Under the pieces are notes generated by a model. It saw nothing but the letters and a program-made list of their open reading frames with translations. It was not told the origin of the DNA and did no database searches. The position numbers were made by a program, and so were the translations under genes. From Limisphaerales bacterium (GTDB lineage: Bacteria; Verrucomicrobiota; Verrucomicrobiia; Limisphaerales; UBA1096): a stretch of 64,000 bases of DNA. Positions 19,501 through 28,224 of this stretch are shown here, in pieces. Location: positions 1 to 64,000 of the forward strand of contig SHAK01000003.1 in the NCBI GenBank assembly GCA_004213515.1, read 5' to 3'. Positions within the stretch are counted from its first letter, which is position 1. Each line of letters starts with the position of its first letter.

Positions 19501-21861
19501 AAAGCTTCCGTTCCAACGAGCATAAACATCCCGTACAACTCCATCATGAACAAGAACACCATGAACTGTGTCATTCCAAGGACCTCTTGGTTTGATGTTT
19601 TTTGTTGGTCTATAGCCGCTACGGGGGTTGGCTGACATATTTTTAGAAAGCTGGCTTATTCCTTTTCTGGGAACCAGTAGTTCAAAATATTTATTAGAGC
19701 TAGTTGTTTTGGGCATCACGAAGTATGAATGCCATTTATAGGGATCCCCTAATCTTGGTGAAATGCGTTCTAGCCCTTTTTTAAAGTCAGCGAGAATACG
19801 ATATCGAACCAGTGTTCGGTCAGGTTTTCTTGGTAGTATGTATGTCCATACTCCATCGATCAGGTCCATTTCGACTTTAGTCCATATTTCTTCATCTTTT
19901 TCTAAGTCGTCGTAAAAATACTCTAGAGTTATCCCATTATGTATTTTGCTGTTGGATAATTTGGCTTCGATTTTAACAGTATCCAGCTTGTTAATGATTC
20001 TGCTTCCATTTTTGTTTAATGCTTTGATTGATGTTACTATTGCAACCGGCATCAATTGTTTTCTAGCTATATGATTTGGTTTTCCAGGGGTGGCGTTTTT
20101 TTCGAGAGGAGACGCCACCCAGTTATTAGGGTTATCTCCTGGTAACGAAAAATTAATTCGTTCTAGTGAGCTGCCTCTGTATTGAAAATTCATCGGGTCA
20201 ATGCCGGTCCACTTCGGGCCGGCTCCGATGGAGTCTGCTCCAATGGGCCATGGGAATTGCGCTGAATAATTAACACTGTCTTCTGTGTCTCCAGAAGAGT
20301 TTTCAACTCGCAGTCGTTCACCGTTGTTGCTCAAGGTTCCTTCGTATGGGCCGACGATTTTTTTTTGGATTAAATCGTATTCTTTGATGGTAGCCAACCG
20401 ATTGGGATTTTTGGCCAATACCAAGAATTCACCACTGCCTATACTTGTTCCTTGAGGAAAGGCATAATCAATACCACCACTGATTCGCCAATTATTTAAA
20501 GAGACAGCGTTCTTGCTTAAATTATGCAACTCTATGAATTCATGAATATCTTCAGTTAGATCCAACATAGGTTTTCCATTTTTATCAAACTCAGGTTCCT
20601 CAATTGGATGATACATGATTTCAGAGATAACAATTCGAGGAGGAGTTGGTGCATTCGCATCCACACGGTAATGCCATTCAGTTGGCTGGAACTTTTTATT
20701 TAGTGCGTTTTTACCAGTAATATTGGTGTTTTTAGCCCAAGAAATATTTACTTCATCAAAATCCGGTTGATTAAGTTGAAATAAATATCGGCTCTCACTG
20801 AGTTGAGTGATTATTTCAGGTGAGCTGTCATTTATAAGAAGATCTTTTGCGGTCACTCCTTCTACTGACATATTGAATTCGATTTCTATACTGTTGAGTG
20901 ATTTGACGGTTAGTCCAGCCCGAGGGTTTACTCGTTTTATGTAAGGAGGATTGCCATCGACTAAGTTGTATGACCAGCTACTGCCTTCAGCGGATGACTC
21001 GAATGCATTGGGTTTTCGTGCCTGATCTTTGATGTTATTTTCTTTAGACCAAGTCAGTTGAACTTCTCCATAATCAATAGCACCAAGATCAAATGTCCAT
21101 GATCTACCAGTACCCTTTAAAGAGATTGCCGGTTTTCCGTTCGCTAACAAATCTGAGGCGAGCAATCCCTGAATTGGTTCGGAGAAGTTGACCGTGATAC
21201 TGTCTAGATTAGAGATCAATCCACTGGGTGGATCAGTGGAGACGACTTTGGGTGGAATATTTTCATCTGATACAACAGTAAATCTCGAATCAAAAAAAAT
21301 GTCTGGACTAGTTCGACGTTGATTAAGAACAGCGATGCTAATTATGTTTTCACCATTTTTTAAAACAGATTTAAAGTTGGGTATTTTGTGAAGTTTAGAG
21401 CGTAGGGGTTCAGGTGCAGCATCGGAGGCTCTACTGTTGTATTTAGGTATTTCTGTTTCGACATTGTATCGTATAACTTCAGTGCCATTTAAGTAAGCAA
21501 CAAACCCATCATCAGCTTTTGCTCTAAAAGTGGCTGATGTGATTTTTTCAGGATTTGGACAGTCAAATTTTTGTCTTAAGAAAAACGAGTTGTACTTGCT
21601 TTTCATATCAATAAGTTCAGTTCCTGATTCTACTTTTTCCCCGAAAAAAACTGGTGTGTTGGCAATTTCCCATTCTGAATCATCGAAGTCTACTTTGACC
21701 CACCCCAAGTAATCTGGGCGAGAAGGGGGAGTTTTTCCCCTCCATAATTTCCATGATGACTCATAATCAAATAATGTGACAGCTTGTCCTAGGGGTAATC
21801 CTATGAGTGATATCATGCCTAAAACAAACAGTTGTCTAATTCTTTTAAATAATGAATCCAC
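16507..21861 (-). CDS. giant secreted CotH-family protein with lamin-tail and Ig-like domains
   Basis: 1784 residues with a GTG start and a signal peptide to about residue 27. Approximate order: a galactose-binding-like region (30-200, YLNGTEVIRYNV); two SbsA/Big5-like Ig domains (203-300, 305-400, opening PPKVVSTDPPSG and PPYIKRVNPRAG); a lamin-tail domain (408-530, IVISEIMYHP); an Ig-like linker; a CotH kinase-like domain (about 760-1060) with WKVRLPRYNRFDG, RRLMLEDHNDRM and the acidic LPWDFDND (999-1006) that forms the CotH metal-binding/catalytic site; another galactose-binding-like region (about 1210-1350, DDGAAFYLNGKE); two more lamin-tail domains (about 1370-1640, VIINELMA and LSINEWMA); and a thrombospondin-3-like Asp-rich calcium repeat DTDDDGLPNLWENLYGLNP (about 1665-1715). 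CotH enzymes phosphorylate secreted proteins in Bacillus and eukaryotes; the target here is unknown. Such proteins are common in Verrucomicrobia. Confidence 0.9.
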   Translation of the reverse strand: MDSLFKRIRQLFVLGMISLIGLPLGQAVTLFDYESSWKLWRGKTPPSRPDYLGWVKVDFDDSEWEIANTPVFFGEKVESGTELIDMKSKYNSFFLRQKFDCPNPEKITSATFRAKADDGFVAYLNGTEVIRYNVETEIPKYNSRASDAAPEPLRSKLHKIPNFKSVLKNGENIISIAVLNQRRTSPDIFFDSRFTVVSDENIPPKVVSTDPPSGLISNLDSITVNFSEPIQGLLASDLLANGKPAISLKGTGRSWTFDLGAIDYGEVQLTWSKENNIKDQARKPNAFESSAEGSSWSYNLVDGNPPYIKRVNPRAGLTVKSLNSIEIEFNMSVEGVTAKDLLINDSSPEIITQLSESRYLFQLNQPDFDEVNISWAKNTNITGKNALNKKFQPTEWHYRVDANAPTPPRIVISEIMYHPIEEPEFDKNGKPMLDLTEDIHEFIELHNLSKNAVSLNNWRISGGIDYAFPQGTSIGSGEFLVLAKNPNRLATIKEYDLIQKKIVGPYEGTLSNNGERLRVENSSGDTEDSVNYSAQFPWPIGADSIGAGPKWTGIDPMNFQYRGSSLERINFSLPGDNPNNWVASPLEKNATPGKPNHIARKQLMPVAIVTSIKALNKNGSRIINKLDTVKIEAKLSNSKIHNGITLEYFYDDLEKDEEIWTKVEMDLIDGVWTYILPRKPDRTLVRYRILADFKKGLERISPRLGDPYKWHSYFVMPKTTSSNKYFELLVPRKGISQLSKNMSANPRSGYRPTKNIKPRGPWNDTVHGVLVHDGVVRDVYARWNGSFFRRNSARNSWKVRLPRYNRFDGQSDLMFTDKDNVTIAGHALYRELGLPTSHTEWVDVSINKRKMRRLMLEDHNDRMLEQYHEDQVNRNPGSELEPNGHIFKSSGILQNLGPYGRGDGSKLSPRDGWSSLQRYEWIYSSKNQDWKGHSELKELIDGLAKYKNNRTQLRKWFLENWDMNALMDYIAVRNWMGTWDDTVHNFYFWRRADGRWGMLPWDFDNDMQSSYVNKSIYIGEAGNSNTSHGTHPIKDAFFKAFREEYKEHLYHLNNTLLTPDNLKRIGLGSYATYARNRQISINKQCASVKVPTQPKALRLADGSSVYSPASMVVSTFEPGENKVEHESTIWAIRSSDGSFTYPVFKTESKEHLTKMPVPFELLEFGRTYYWQATFVDNKGRKSLPATGAIFRYGGHAESVNIITLKDTTWKYNAEGEDLGKDWRNNNYDDSAWKNGKTFIGRATTRQKHKMSTTLKMGPRTFYFRKSFNFDHSVSGAELQLQYLVDDGAAFYLNGKEIHRINMKERGAIRYTTRANSTVRDADISGIIKLSGKELKQGNNLLAVEVHQYSTNDSDLAFGTSLSATIERLPDGVIINELMAANRGSVQNGDSNPDWIELFNPTNRQINLTGAGLGDSVNETPSYFFPNGTMLSPQSHLIIWCDGANNQPGLHSGFALDKDGQNIALWWPTEDGLKIQDAIGYGPQVDDLSIGRSPSGIGPWTLNKPSPGSDNKNISLGSMKSLSINEWMARPEDGSDWFEIYNKSLLPILLEGLKLSDDPTQPGKTIMPPLTFIDGRGFLKFIADNSTADGLNHSSFKLSGKGEEILLSDVNDKIIDSVLFSEQIRGVSEGRYPDGDETIIIFPNNSTPGLSNLIIEDTDDDGLPNLWENLYGLNPNDVSDAKLDNDNDGHNNLEEFLAGTQPNDESSVLWLNFVSHDNKMLLSFEAQPNRSYILWRVNDVSNQNWKEVKQFEPNSKTRTIFHEISSEKLNLPKGYYRLTIPVKVD

Positions 21862-22112
21862 GTAGGGGAAAACCTACTAGATTGGTATTGATATACAATG
21901 TCGTAAATTAATTCGTTTAGAAGAACTTTTTTATATATTTAACTTTTTTAAACAACTTGTTGAATTCAGGTGTTTGCAAGCCTAGTAACCAACGAATTTG
22001 TTTGCATCGATTAACATGTTCTTCAGTGTCTGTTTTTGAAAATTTTTACGAATCTATATGAAAGTTTTTTTTTGCTGTTTGTTGATTTTTTTACCGAAAC
22101 TATAAAGATAGA

Positions 22113-22841
22113 ATGCAGCAGGAATTAAAAAAAACTAAAATTGTTGAAGCTGCTGCCGAATTGCGAGATTCAGTGAGTCGGTTAAATTTTTCCTTGCCAG
22201 TGGAATATGTTTATAACCCTCTAAAATACGCATGGTTGGCACATGAACAGTTTTTAAATCGTTATGGAGCTGGCAAAAAGCGGATAGTTTTTATGGGTAT
22301 GAACCCGGGGCCATTTGGAATGGCTCAAGTGGGAGTTCCATTCGGTGAAGTGACAGCAGTTCGAGATTGGTTACGAATTGACGCCCCCATAGGGAAACCG
22401 GATAAGGAACATCCAAAACGGCAAATTCTCGGATTGAAGTGTCCACGAAGTGAGGTAAGCGGTAGAAGGTTTTGGGGCCTTTTTTCAGATGAATTTTCAA
22501 GTCCAAAAACATTTTTCGAAGATCACTTTGTTTTGAACTATTGTCCGTTGGCTTTTCTTGAGAACACTGGACGCAATCGTACTCCAGATAAGCTGCCCGT
22601 AGTTGAAACTAAACCACTTGAAACCTTGTGTAACAGGCACTTAATTGAGGTTGTTAAGATTCTTGAACCGGAATGGTTAGTGGCAGTTGGGGGTTTTGCT
22701 GAGAAAAAGGCAAATCAAGTTCTTGGCAAGATGTCTGTTAAGATTGGCCGGGTACTCCATCCTAGTCCAGCAAGCCCTGCAGCGAATCGAGGATGGGCGG
22801 ATCAGGCGAGAAAACAACTCCAAGATCAAGGTGTTTGGTAA
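22113..22841 (+). CDS. SMUG1-type single-strand-selective uracil-DNA glycosylase
   Basis: A 242-residue base-excision repair enzyme of the uracil-DNA glycosylase superfamily, SMUG1 branch. The signature active-site motif GMNPGPFGM is at 62-70 and continues as VGVPFGEV. The second motif HPSPASPAANRGW (216-228) contains the conserved His and the DNA-intercalating loop. It excises uracil, and in known members 5-hydroxymethyluracil, from DNA in the cytoplasm. SMUG1 is patchily distributed in bacteria and is known from Verrucomicrobia and Planctomycetes relatives. The ATG at 22113 gives a length fitting the family. It is monocistronic or the first gene before prfB, 92 bases on. Confidence 0.93.
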   Translation: MQQELKKTKIVEAAAELRDSVSRLNFSLPVEYVYNPLKYAWLAHEQFLNRYGAGKKRIVFMGMNPGPFGMAQVGVPFGEVTAVRDWLRIDAPIGKPDKEHPKRQILGLKCPRSEVSGRRFWGLFSDEFSSPKTFFEDHFVLNYCPLAFLENTGRNRTPDKLPVVETKPLETLCNRHLIEVVKILEPEWLVAVGGFAEKKANQVLGKMSVKIGRVLHPSPASPAANRGWADQARKQLQDQGVW

Positions 22842-22895
22842 TAGCCTTATGATCAGTATAAATTAAATGTTCAGGTAATTTTACTCACTTGGTTC

Positions 22896-22923
22896 TTGAA
22901 ACTTGAGTCTTCAACCTTACATT
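22896..22923 (+). promoter_or_regulatory. possible promoter of prfB
   Basis: TTGAAA (22896-22901) is followed after 16 bases by TACATT (22918-22923), ten bases before the prfB start codon. A weak match found by eye; if real, the 5' leader would be only a few bases long. Confidence 0.25.
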
Positions 22924-22933
22924 CCCCGGCCTT

Positions 22934-24076
22934 ATGTTTTTAGAGATTGAGGAACAATTAAAGTCTACGGCCGATCGGGTTTCACACCTTCGGAAGTTTT
23001 TAGATGTTCCTAAGGCTCAGAACCGTCTTATCGAGATTGAAGGTGAGATGTCGCAGGACAATTTTTGGGATAATCGTAATTATGCCCAAAAATTAGTAGA
23101 CGAATCTGCGGCAATAAAGCGCCGCATTGAGCCACTATTGAAAGTTGAGTCAGAACAGTCGGATATGGAGATGATGCTCCAAATGGCGGCTGATGAAGAA
23201 GAATCTATTAAGGCTGATATTCGCAAAGAGATTCAAACTGACCTTTCTAAATTTGCTGAAAGACTGGAGAATTTGGAGTTAGAGTTGATGCTCGATGGTC
23301 CTCATGATCGTAATAATTGTATTCTTTCAATCAATGCTGGTGCTGGGGGTACGGAGTCCTGTGACTGGGCAAGTATGCTTTTAAGAATGTATCAGCGCTG
23401 GGTTGAGGAACGGGGATGGAAGGCAGAAATTAGTGAATTGTTGTCTGGAGAAGTGGCGGGTGTAAAAAGTGCAACACTCCTAATATCTGGGGAAAATGCC
23501 TATGGTTATTGTAAGGCCGAGCGAGGAGTTCATCGCTTAGTTCGAATTTCGCCTTTTGATTCTAATAATCGACGCCATACTAGTTTTGCGAGTATTGATG
23601 TTATAGCTCAAATTGAGAGTAGCGAGCAGGAGGAACTACCACCAAGTGAATTTGAAGTTGGCACTTTTCGTTCTGGGGGAAAAGGGGGGCAAAACGTGAA
23701 TAAGGTGGAGACGGCTGTTCGTATTCGGCATATACCGACCGGATTAGTTGTTGCTTGTCAAAACCAACGATCACAGCATCAGAATCGAGCTACTGCGATG
23801 AATATACTGATGGCTAAAATTACTGCATTGCGTGATGATGAGAATAAGTCCGAGATGGAAAAATTTTATGGAGATAAAGGCAGTATTTCATGGGGAAGCC
23901 AAATTCGAAGTTACGTATTTCAGCCTTATCGAATGGTAAAAGATTTACGAACAAATGTGCAGGCTACTGATGTGCAAGGTGTGATGGATGGTAATCTTGA
24001 TCCCTTTGTTAATGGATGGCTTCGAGCAGGTTGCCCCATCGATAAAGCAAGTGGTGTTGACGATGTTGAAGATTAG
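22934..24076 (+). CDS. prfB: peptide chain release factor 2, no programmed frameshift
   Basis: A 380-residue class I release factor that recognises UGA and UAA. The tripeptide anticodon SPF is at 206-208 ([17 protein letters not shown]), and the universal GGQ (251-253) lies in [17 protein letters not shown], which triggers peptidyl-tRNA hydrolysis in the ribosome. The N-terminal helical domain is complete and starts [10 protein letters not shown]. The codons for LRKFLDVP, where most bacteria have an in-frame UGA and a +1 frameshift site that autoregulates RF2, read through in one frame, so this copy is not frameshift-regulated. The start ATG at 22934 is the only good candidate. Confidence 0.97.
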   Translation: MFLEIEEQLKSTADRVSHLRKFLDVPKAQNRLIEIEGEMSQDNFWDNRNYAQKLVDESAAIKRRIEPLLKVESEQSDMEMMLQMAADEEESIKADIRKEIQTDLSKFAERLENLELELMLDGPHDRNNCILSINAGAGGTESCDWASMLLRMYQRWVEERGWKAEISELLSGEVAGVKSATLLISGENAYGYCKAERGVHRLVRISPFDSNNRRHTSFASIDVIAQIESSEQEELPPSEFEVGTFRSGGKGGQNVNKVETAVRIRHIPTGLVVACQNQRSQHQNRATAMNILMAKITALRDDENKSEMEKFYGDKGSISWGSQIRSYVFQPYRMVKDLRTNVQATDVQGVMDGNLDPFVNGWLRAGCPIDKASGVDDVED

Positions 24077-24089
24077 TTCTAGAGCTAAT

Positions 24090-24551
24090 CTACATTTCGG
24101 ATAATGCAGGAAGCAATCTTAGCGCATGTAATCCGCAGCTTAATACAGTGATGATGACTGATATGATGCCACAGATTTTCCCCCCATTTGTCATACTTCT
24201 GCCAGAAGGGTCCATTACGCCCGAGTCAATTGATTTTATATCGCTATGACCCATTACCCATGCGGCAATACCAAAAGGAAAACAACATGCGACACCTATA
24301 ATTCCAAATGTTAGGATCATAGAGCCGCGATGAGGTTGAAAGTCTTGGCCGCCTTGTTGAGTAGGAGTAGGAGTAGGAGTAAGAGAATTTAATTCTGAGA
24401 AATCACTTAAAGGCTTCCAATCTCTAGAGTTTGAGTAGCGAACCAAGGATTCATTATTCATACGGCCCTGATTTTGCCACTCGCGAACGTCGCTCGCTGA
24501 TATTGGGCCGTACTCTTCTCCGTCGTTAGATTTGAAGTAGAATTTCTGCAT
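24090..24551 (-). CDS. GYF_2 (DUF4339) and DUF4190 membrane protein
   Basis: A 153-residue protein. Residues 1-50 form a GYF_2 domain (FYFKSNDGEEYGPIS, MNNESLVRYSNSRDWKPLSD), a small module thought to bind proline-rich peptides. A Thr-Pro repeat linker (TPTPTPT) follows, then a DUF4190-like part with two transmembrane helices and the conserved PHRGSMIL...WVMGHSDIKSI...G...GGKICGII pattern. Function unknown; orientation suggests a cytosolic GYF domain tethered to the inner membrane. The ATG at 24551 overlaps the preceding gene's TGA as TGATG, so translation is coupled to the upstream DUF4190 gene; a TTG one codon earlier is less likely. Confidence 0.85.
   Translation of the reverse strand: MQKFYFKSNDGEEYGPISASDVREWQNQGRMNNESLVRYSNSRDWKPLSDFSELNSLTPTPTPTQQGGQDFQPHRGSMILTFGIIGVACCFPFGIAAWVMGHSDIKSIDSGVMDPSGRSMTNGGKICGIISVIITVLSCGLHALRLLPALSEM
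24359..24382 (+). repeat. hexanucleotide tandem repeat in coding sequence
   Basis: Three GAGTAG units and a fourth GAGTAA unit in tandem (plus-strand reading). They encode the Thr-Pro linker between the GYF_2 and DUF4190 parts. The unit is a multiple of three, so copy-number change would alter linker length without a frameshift. Confidence 0.8.
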
Positions 24552-24859
24552 CAAATATTTGCTGATTCAAGGCCAATACCAAGTAGTATTAATAGTACTA
24601 TTCCGATTATAGAAAGCAGGCTGATTATACAACAGATAATGCCACAGATCATTCCTCCTTTAGTGGATCCCTCACCTTCAGGTTCCATTAGTCCAGCCTT
24701 GATCTTTCTTAAATCATTTCTGCCCATGATCCAGGCAGGTATTCCAGTAAAAAAACCACACATTACTAGGCTTAAGATACCTAGTACCAGAATCAAAGTG
24801 CCACGGTGAGGTTCCAGATTATTATGAGATGTTTGTGGGCGTGCGTTGGTTTCGTCCAT
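24551..24859 (-). CDS. DUF4190 family membrane protein
   Basis: A 102-residue protein with a short polar N terminus and two transmembrane helices (about 21-45 and 68-98). It has the DUF4190 pattern PHRGTLIL...PAWIMGRNDLRKIKAGLM...GGMICGIICC and matches the C-terminal half of its downstream neighbour closely, so the pair are paralogues, one with and one without a GYF_2 domain. Function unknown. The genes overlap by one base (TGATG). The ATG at 24859 is preceded by a 116-base gap to the divergent HIT gene. Confidence 0.85.
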   Translation of the reverse strand: MDETNARPQTSHNNLEPHRGTLILVLGILSLVMCGFFTGIPAWIMGRNDLRKIKAGLMEPEGEGSTKGGMICGIICCIISLLSIIGIVLLILLGIGLESANI

Positions 24860-24960
24860 GACTTTTATTTATTTAGGTGAAAGAAGATTCTTAATTAATG
24901 ATTATTAATGTCAAATTCTTTAATGTGGGTTCAACTGGTATTGTTTCATATTTTGCGTAA

Positions 24961-25320
<360 letters not shown>

Positions 25321-25421
25321 GACTTGCTTTTTGGTGTGTTAAAAAACTAACTTTTTTCTTTGGTTTTTGAAGTTGGACTTTAGTTAAGTTATTATTATTA
25401 AGCTCTATTTTTAAAACGCGG

Positions 25422-28052
25422 TTAAGGTTTTTTGTCCAATACAGTATCAAAACGTTTTTTTAGAGTGTTCAGCTCTTTGGAGAGTTTGGAGTTAGACTGT
25501 TTTAAATGAGTGACTTCTTTGCGTAGATTTTTGTAGTCGTCGGCTGGTTTGCGAGTAGATCTGATTTTTTCAATCGCCTGTTCAGCGGCTTTTCGAAAGG
25601 GATCACCCTTGGCGTTGTGTGAGAATTTTTCTAGTGTAGCAATTACACGTGGGTCCCCAAGTTGCCCAAGTGACTCGATTGCAGCTAATGCTACGCGGCG
25701 TTTGGGATTGTGGATATAGCTGATGAGAAACTCGCGTAGGTTGTTTTTCTGTTTCTGGTTTCGGCCGAGGAACCCTATGGCGCGAATGGCATTGGCGTAT
25801 CCGTTGGTTGTAAATTTGTTGCCTTGTTCCTCAATTATAGTCTGAATCTTGGCAATGTTGGAAGGTTTATCCTGTTTCCTTAATGCAATGATCGCGGCAT
25901 CGGCGATTTGATTACGGAATGAAGCTTGTCCAAGCGCTTGATGAAGTAGTTTGTTTGAATGTTTATCATCGTATCCGGCTAATCCGTTGATTGCACGTGC
26001 GCGAATTGATGGGTTTTTCTCTGTGCTTAATATTCGCTTAAGTTGTTTTAAGGCGTTGGGTTTAGGTTGGCTTGCGATGTCGGAGACGACTTGCGAACGA
26101 ACCTTGGCGTTAGGTTGCTCAGTGGATTGAGAAAGCGTTTCATATGCTGCATCACTTGCGATTTTCCGCAACGCTTTTGAGGCGGCAATGCGGACACCGT
26201 AAAATGAATCATTTTGCAAAACTTGCTTGAGTTTTTCGATAGTCGTTTTGTCTTTTCTTTTTTCCAAGAGTTCAACAGCTTGTTCTCGTCCAAGAGCATC
26301 AGTATCATCAGATAGTTGTGCGTGAATCTGTTCTGTTGGTGGTGTAAAACTGATTTTAGCTAACAAGGTTAGATCAGGATCTATTCGAATAATTTCGGGT
26401 GCTTTAGGTAGTGGTAAATAAAAATCTTCTGATATCTTAGTGATCGGTAAAATTTGATCGAACGATTTGCCTCCGGTCTTGAACCTCACGGGCAATGCCA
26501 CGTGGAATAGTAGCACATTATCGTCTATTTTTTGAGTTTGTTGCACACTTAATTTGGCGAGTTTGGCTTTCTCATCCCAAGCATAAGAGATTTTGAGTTC
26601 GGGATGGTGTGCATGAAATACATACTGATCAAAAAAACGGTCGAACGAACGGCCAGAATACTCTTCAATTATTGATCTTAAATCCTCCGTAACAACATTG
26701 CCGTGCTTATGGCGGTTAAGGTATGTTTTCACGCATTTGCGAAATAAATCCGGCCCAAGCTGAGAGCGTAGCATATGCAATATCCAGCTTCCCTTAGTAT
26801 AGGATAGGAAGCCGTATTTTCGAAACATCTCTTGAGGTATTTTATAGTTACGGTTTACCATTGCAGTTTTTTCTCCGCTATGGTTTCCGAGGCGTTTAAG
26901 ATCCCGATATAGTCCATATCGGAACTCATTTATGCCGTCTTTGTGTCTCGCAAATAAATGTGTGTAGTAGCTTGCAAATCCTTCGTTAAGCCAGAGATGA
27001 CTCCAGTCCTTACAAGTTACGAGGTCGCCAAACCATTGGTGAGCAAGTTCGTGTGCCATAAGTCCTTGGCTGCTTCGGATATTTTCCGTTTCAATACTAA
27101 AAAGTGTTGAAGCATTTAATGTGCTAATACTGGTGTTTTCCATTCCTCCCCAATGAAAGTCCTGAACGGTAACTTGGTCGTACTTAGCCCAAGGATATGG
27201 TACGCCGATTTCTTTTTCAAAATACTCCATGCATTCCTTGGTGTAGCGGAAGGAGTTAGCAGCGTTAGCGAAGTCAGACGGGGCCGTCCAGAAGGACATA
27301 GATAGCTCTCCATGTTTCTCTTCGAGACGTTTAAAATAACCAGCGACGAGAGTTATAAGATAGTTTACATGAGGTTTTTCTTGGCTCCATTTAACAACGC
27401 GAAGTTTAGTTTTTTCGTCAATTGTATCTGAAGTTTTACGACCATTTGATAAAACAGTCATATCAGCAGGTACTCTGCAGGTCATTGTTGATGTGAAGAA
27501 TTCATTTGGGGCGTCGAAGCATGGGAACCAGTGTCTCGCCTCGATTGATTCGCCCTGAGTCCATATGTGAGTATCCCCTGGGTCATAACCCATTTCAGGC
27601 GTACGAAAGTAGAGGCCTTTTTTTGGCTCAGCTTCATAAGTTACAGTCAGCGTAGCTTTAGTCTTAAAATCAATCGGCTTCTTGAATGTTACAATCAGTG
27701 CGCGGTCAGTATTTTGCCAAGCAGTAATATCGAAGCTACTAATAACTTTTTGAATATCAAGGTCATGAGCATCTAATCTCAACTCTTTCAGAGGCCTCAA
27801 TATTGGTTGAAAAGTAAATGTTGCTTTACCTAAAACACGTCTGTTTTTAAAATCTGGAGTAACGTCGAGTTCGAAATGTTGAATGTCAACAGCTCTATCC
27901 GGTGCATAGCGTTGTGATGGGGAGTCAATACTTGACCATACGCTGGCACCATGACTGCAGTGAATGCCGTGAATATGCTCAGCTTTGGCTACACATAAGA
28001 CATTAAGAGCTAAAGTAATAATAATTACTGGAATAAAAATACGATGAATCAT
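25422..28052 (-). CDS. secreted M1 family aminopeptidase with HEAT repeats
   Basis: An 876-residue zinc metallopeptidase with a signal peptide (1-24). M1 landmarks are the exopeptidase motif GGMEN (302-306), the zinc motif HELAHQWFGD (His334, Glu335, His338) and the third ligand Glu357 in WLNEGFASYY. SYTKGSWILHMLR carries the Tyr that stabilises the transition state. A C-terminal region (about 620-830) consists of HEAT-like helical repeats (SFYGVRIAASKALRKIA, NPSIRARAINGLAGY, NPKRRVALAAIESLGQLGDPRV). It ends in a Lys-rich coiled coil. Just after the signal cleavage, a His cluster (His26, 28, 31, 34) may bind metal, but this is speculative. Likely releases N-terminal amino acids from peptides in the periplasm, and could feed the adjacent oligopeptide importer. 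Confidence 0.93.
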   Translation of the reverse strand: MIHRIFIPVIIITLALNVLCVAKAEHIHGIHCSHGASVWSSIDSPSQRYAPDRAVDIQHFELDVTPDFKNRRVLGKATFTFQPILRPLKELRLDAHDLDIQKVISSFDITAWQNTDRALIVTFKKPIDFKTKATLTVTYEAEPKKGLYFRTPEMGYDPGDTHIWTQGESIEARHWFPCFDAPNEFFTSTMTCRVPADMTVLSNGRKTSDTIDEKTKLRVVKWSQEKPHVNYLITLVAGYFKRLEEKHGELSMSFWTAPSDFANAANSFRYTKECMEYFEKEIGVPYPWAKYDQVTVQDFHWGGMENTSISTLNASTLFSIETENIRSSQGLMAHELAHQWFGDLVTCKDWSHLWLNEGFASYYTHLFARHKDGINEFRYGLYRDLKRLGNHSGEKTAMVNRNYKIPQEMFRKYGFLSYTKGSWILHMLRSQLGPDLFRKCVKTYLNRHKHGNVVTEDLRSIIEEYSGRSFDRFFDQYVFHAHHPELKISYAWDEKAKLAKLSVQQTQKIDDNVLLFHVALPVRFKTGGKSFDQILPITKISEDFYLPLPKAPEIIRIDPDLTLLAKISFTPPTEQIHAQLSDDTDALGREQAVELLEKRKDKTTIEKLKQVLQNDSFYGVRIAASKALRKIASDAAYETLSQSTEQPNAKVRSQVVSDIASQPKPNALKQLKRILSTEKNPSIRARAINGLAGYDDKHSNKLLHQALGQASFRNQIADAAIIALRKQDKPSNIAKIQTIIEEQGNKFTTNGYANAIRAIGFLGRNQKQKNNLREFLISYIHNPKRRVALAAIESLGQLGDPRVIATLEKFSHNAKGDPFRKAAEQAIEKIRSTRKPADDYKNLRKEVTHLKQSNSKLSKELNTLKKRFDTVLDKKP

Positions 28053-28224
28053 GTTCTTAATTTGAGAATAAATTGCTGCAAATCGAAATGAGAAAGAAAA
28101 GATTATATGTTAGCTCTTATTTTTACAGATTTTTTTACTTGTTGATCTATGGCTGATTTTTGGTTTATCTGTTCGTGAAGCTGAAGCTAATAGTTATATC
28201 TGTTGGTAAGGTTTCAGATTTGGG

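Noticed and set aside
21862-21878. Small inverted repeat GTAGG/CCTAC at the start of the CotH gene
   Set aside because: Five-bp stem; expected often by chance in AT-rich intergenic DNA.
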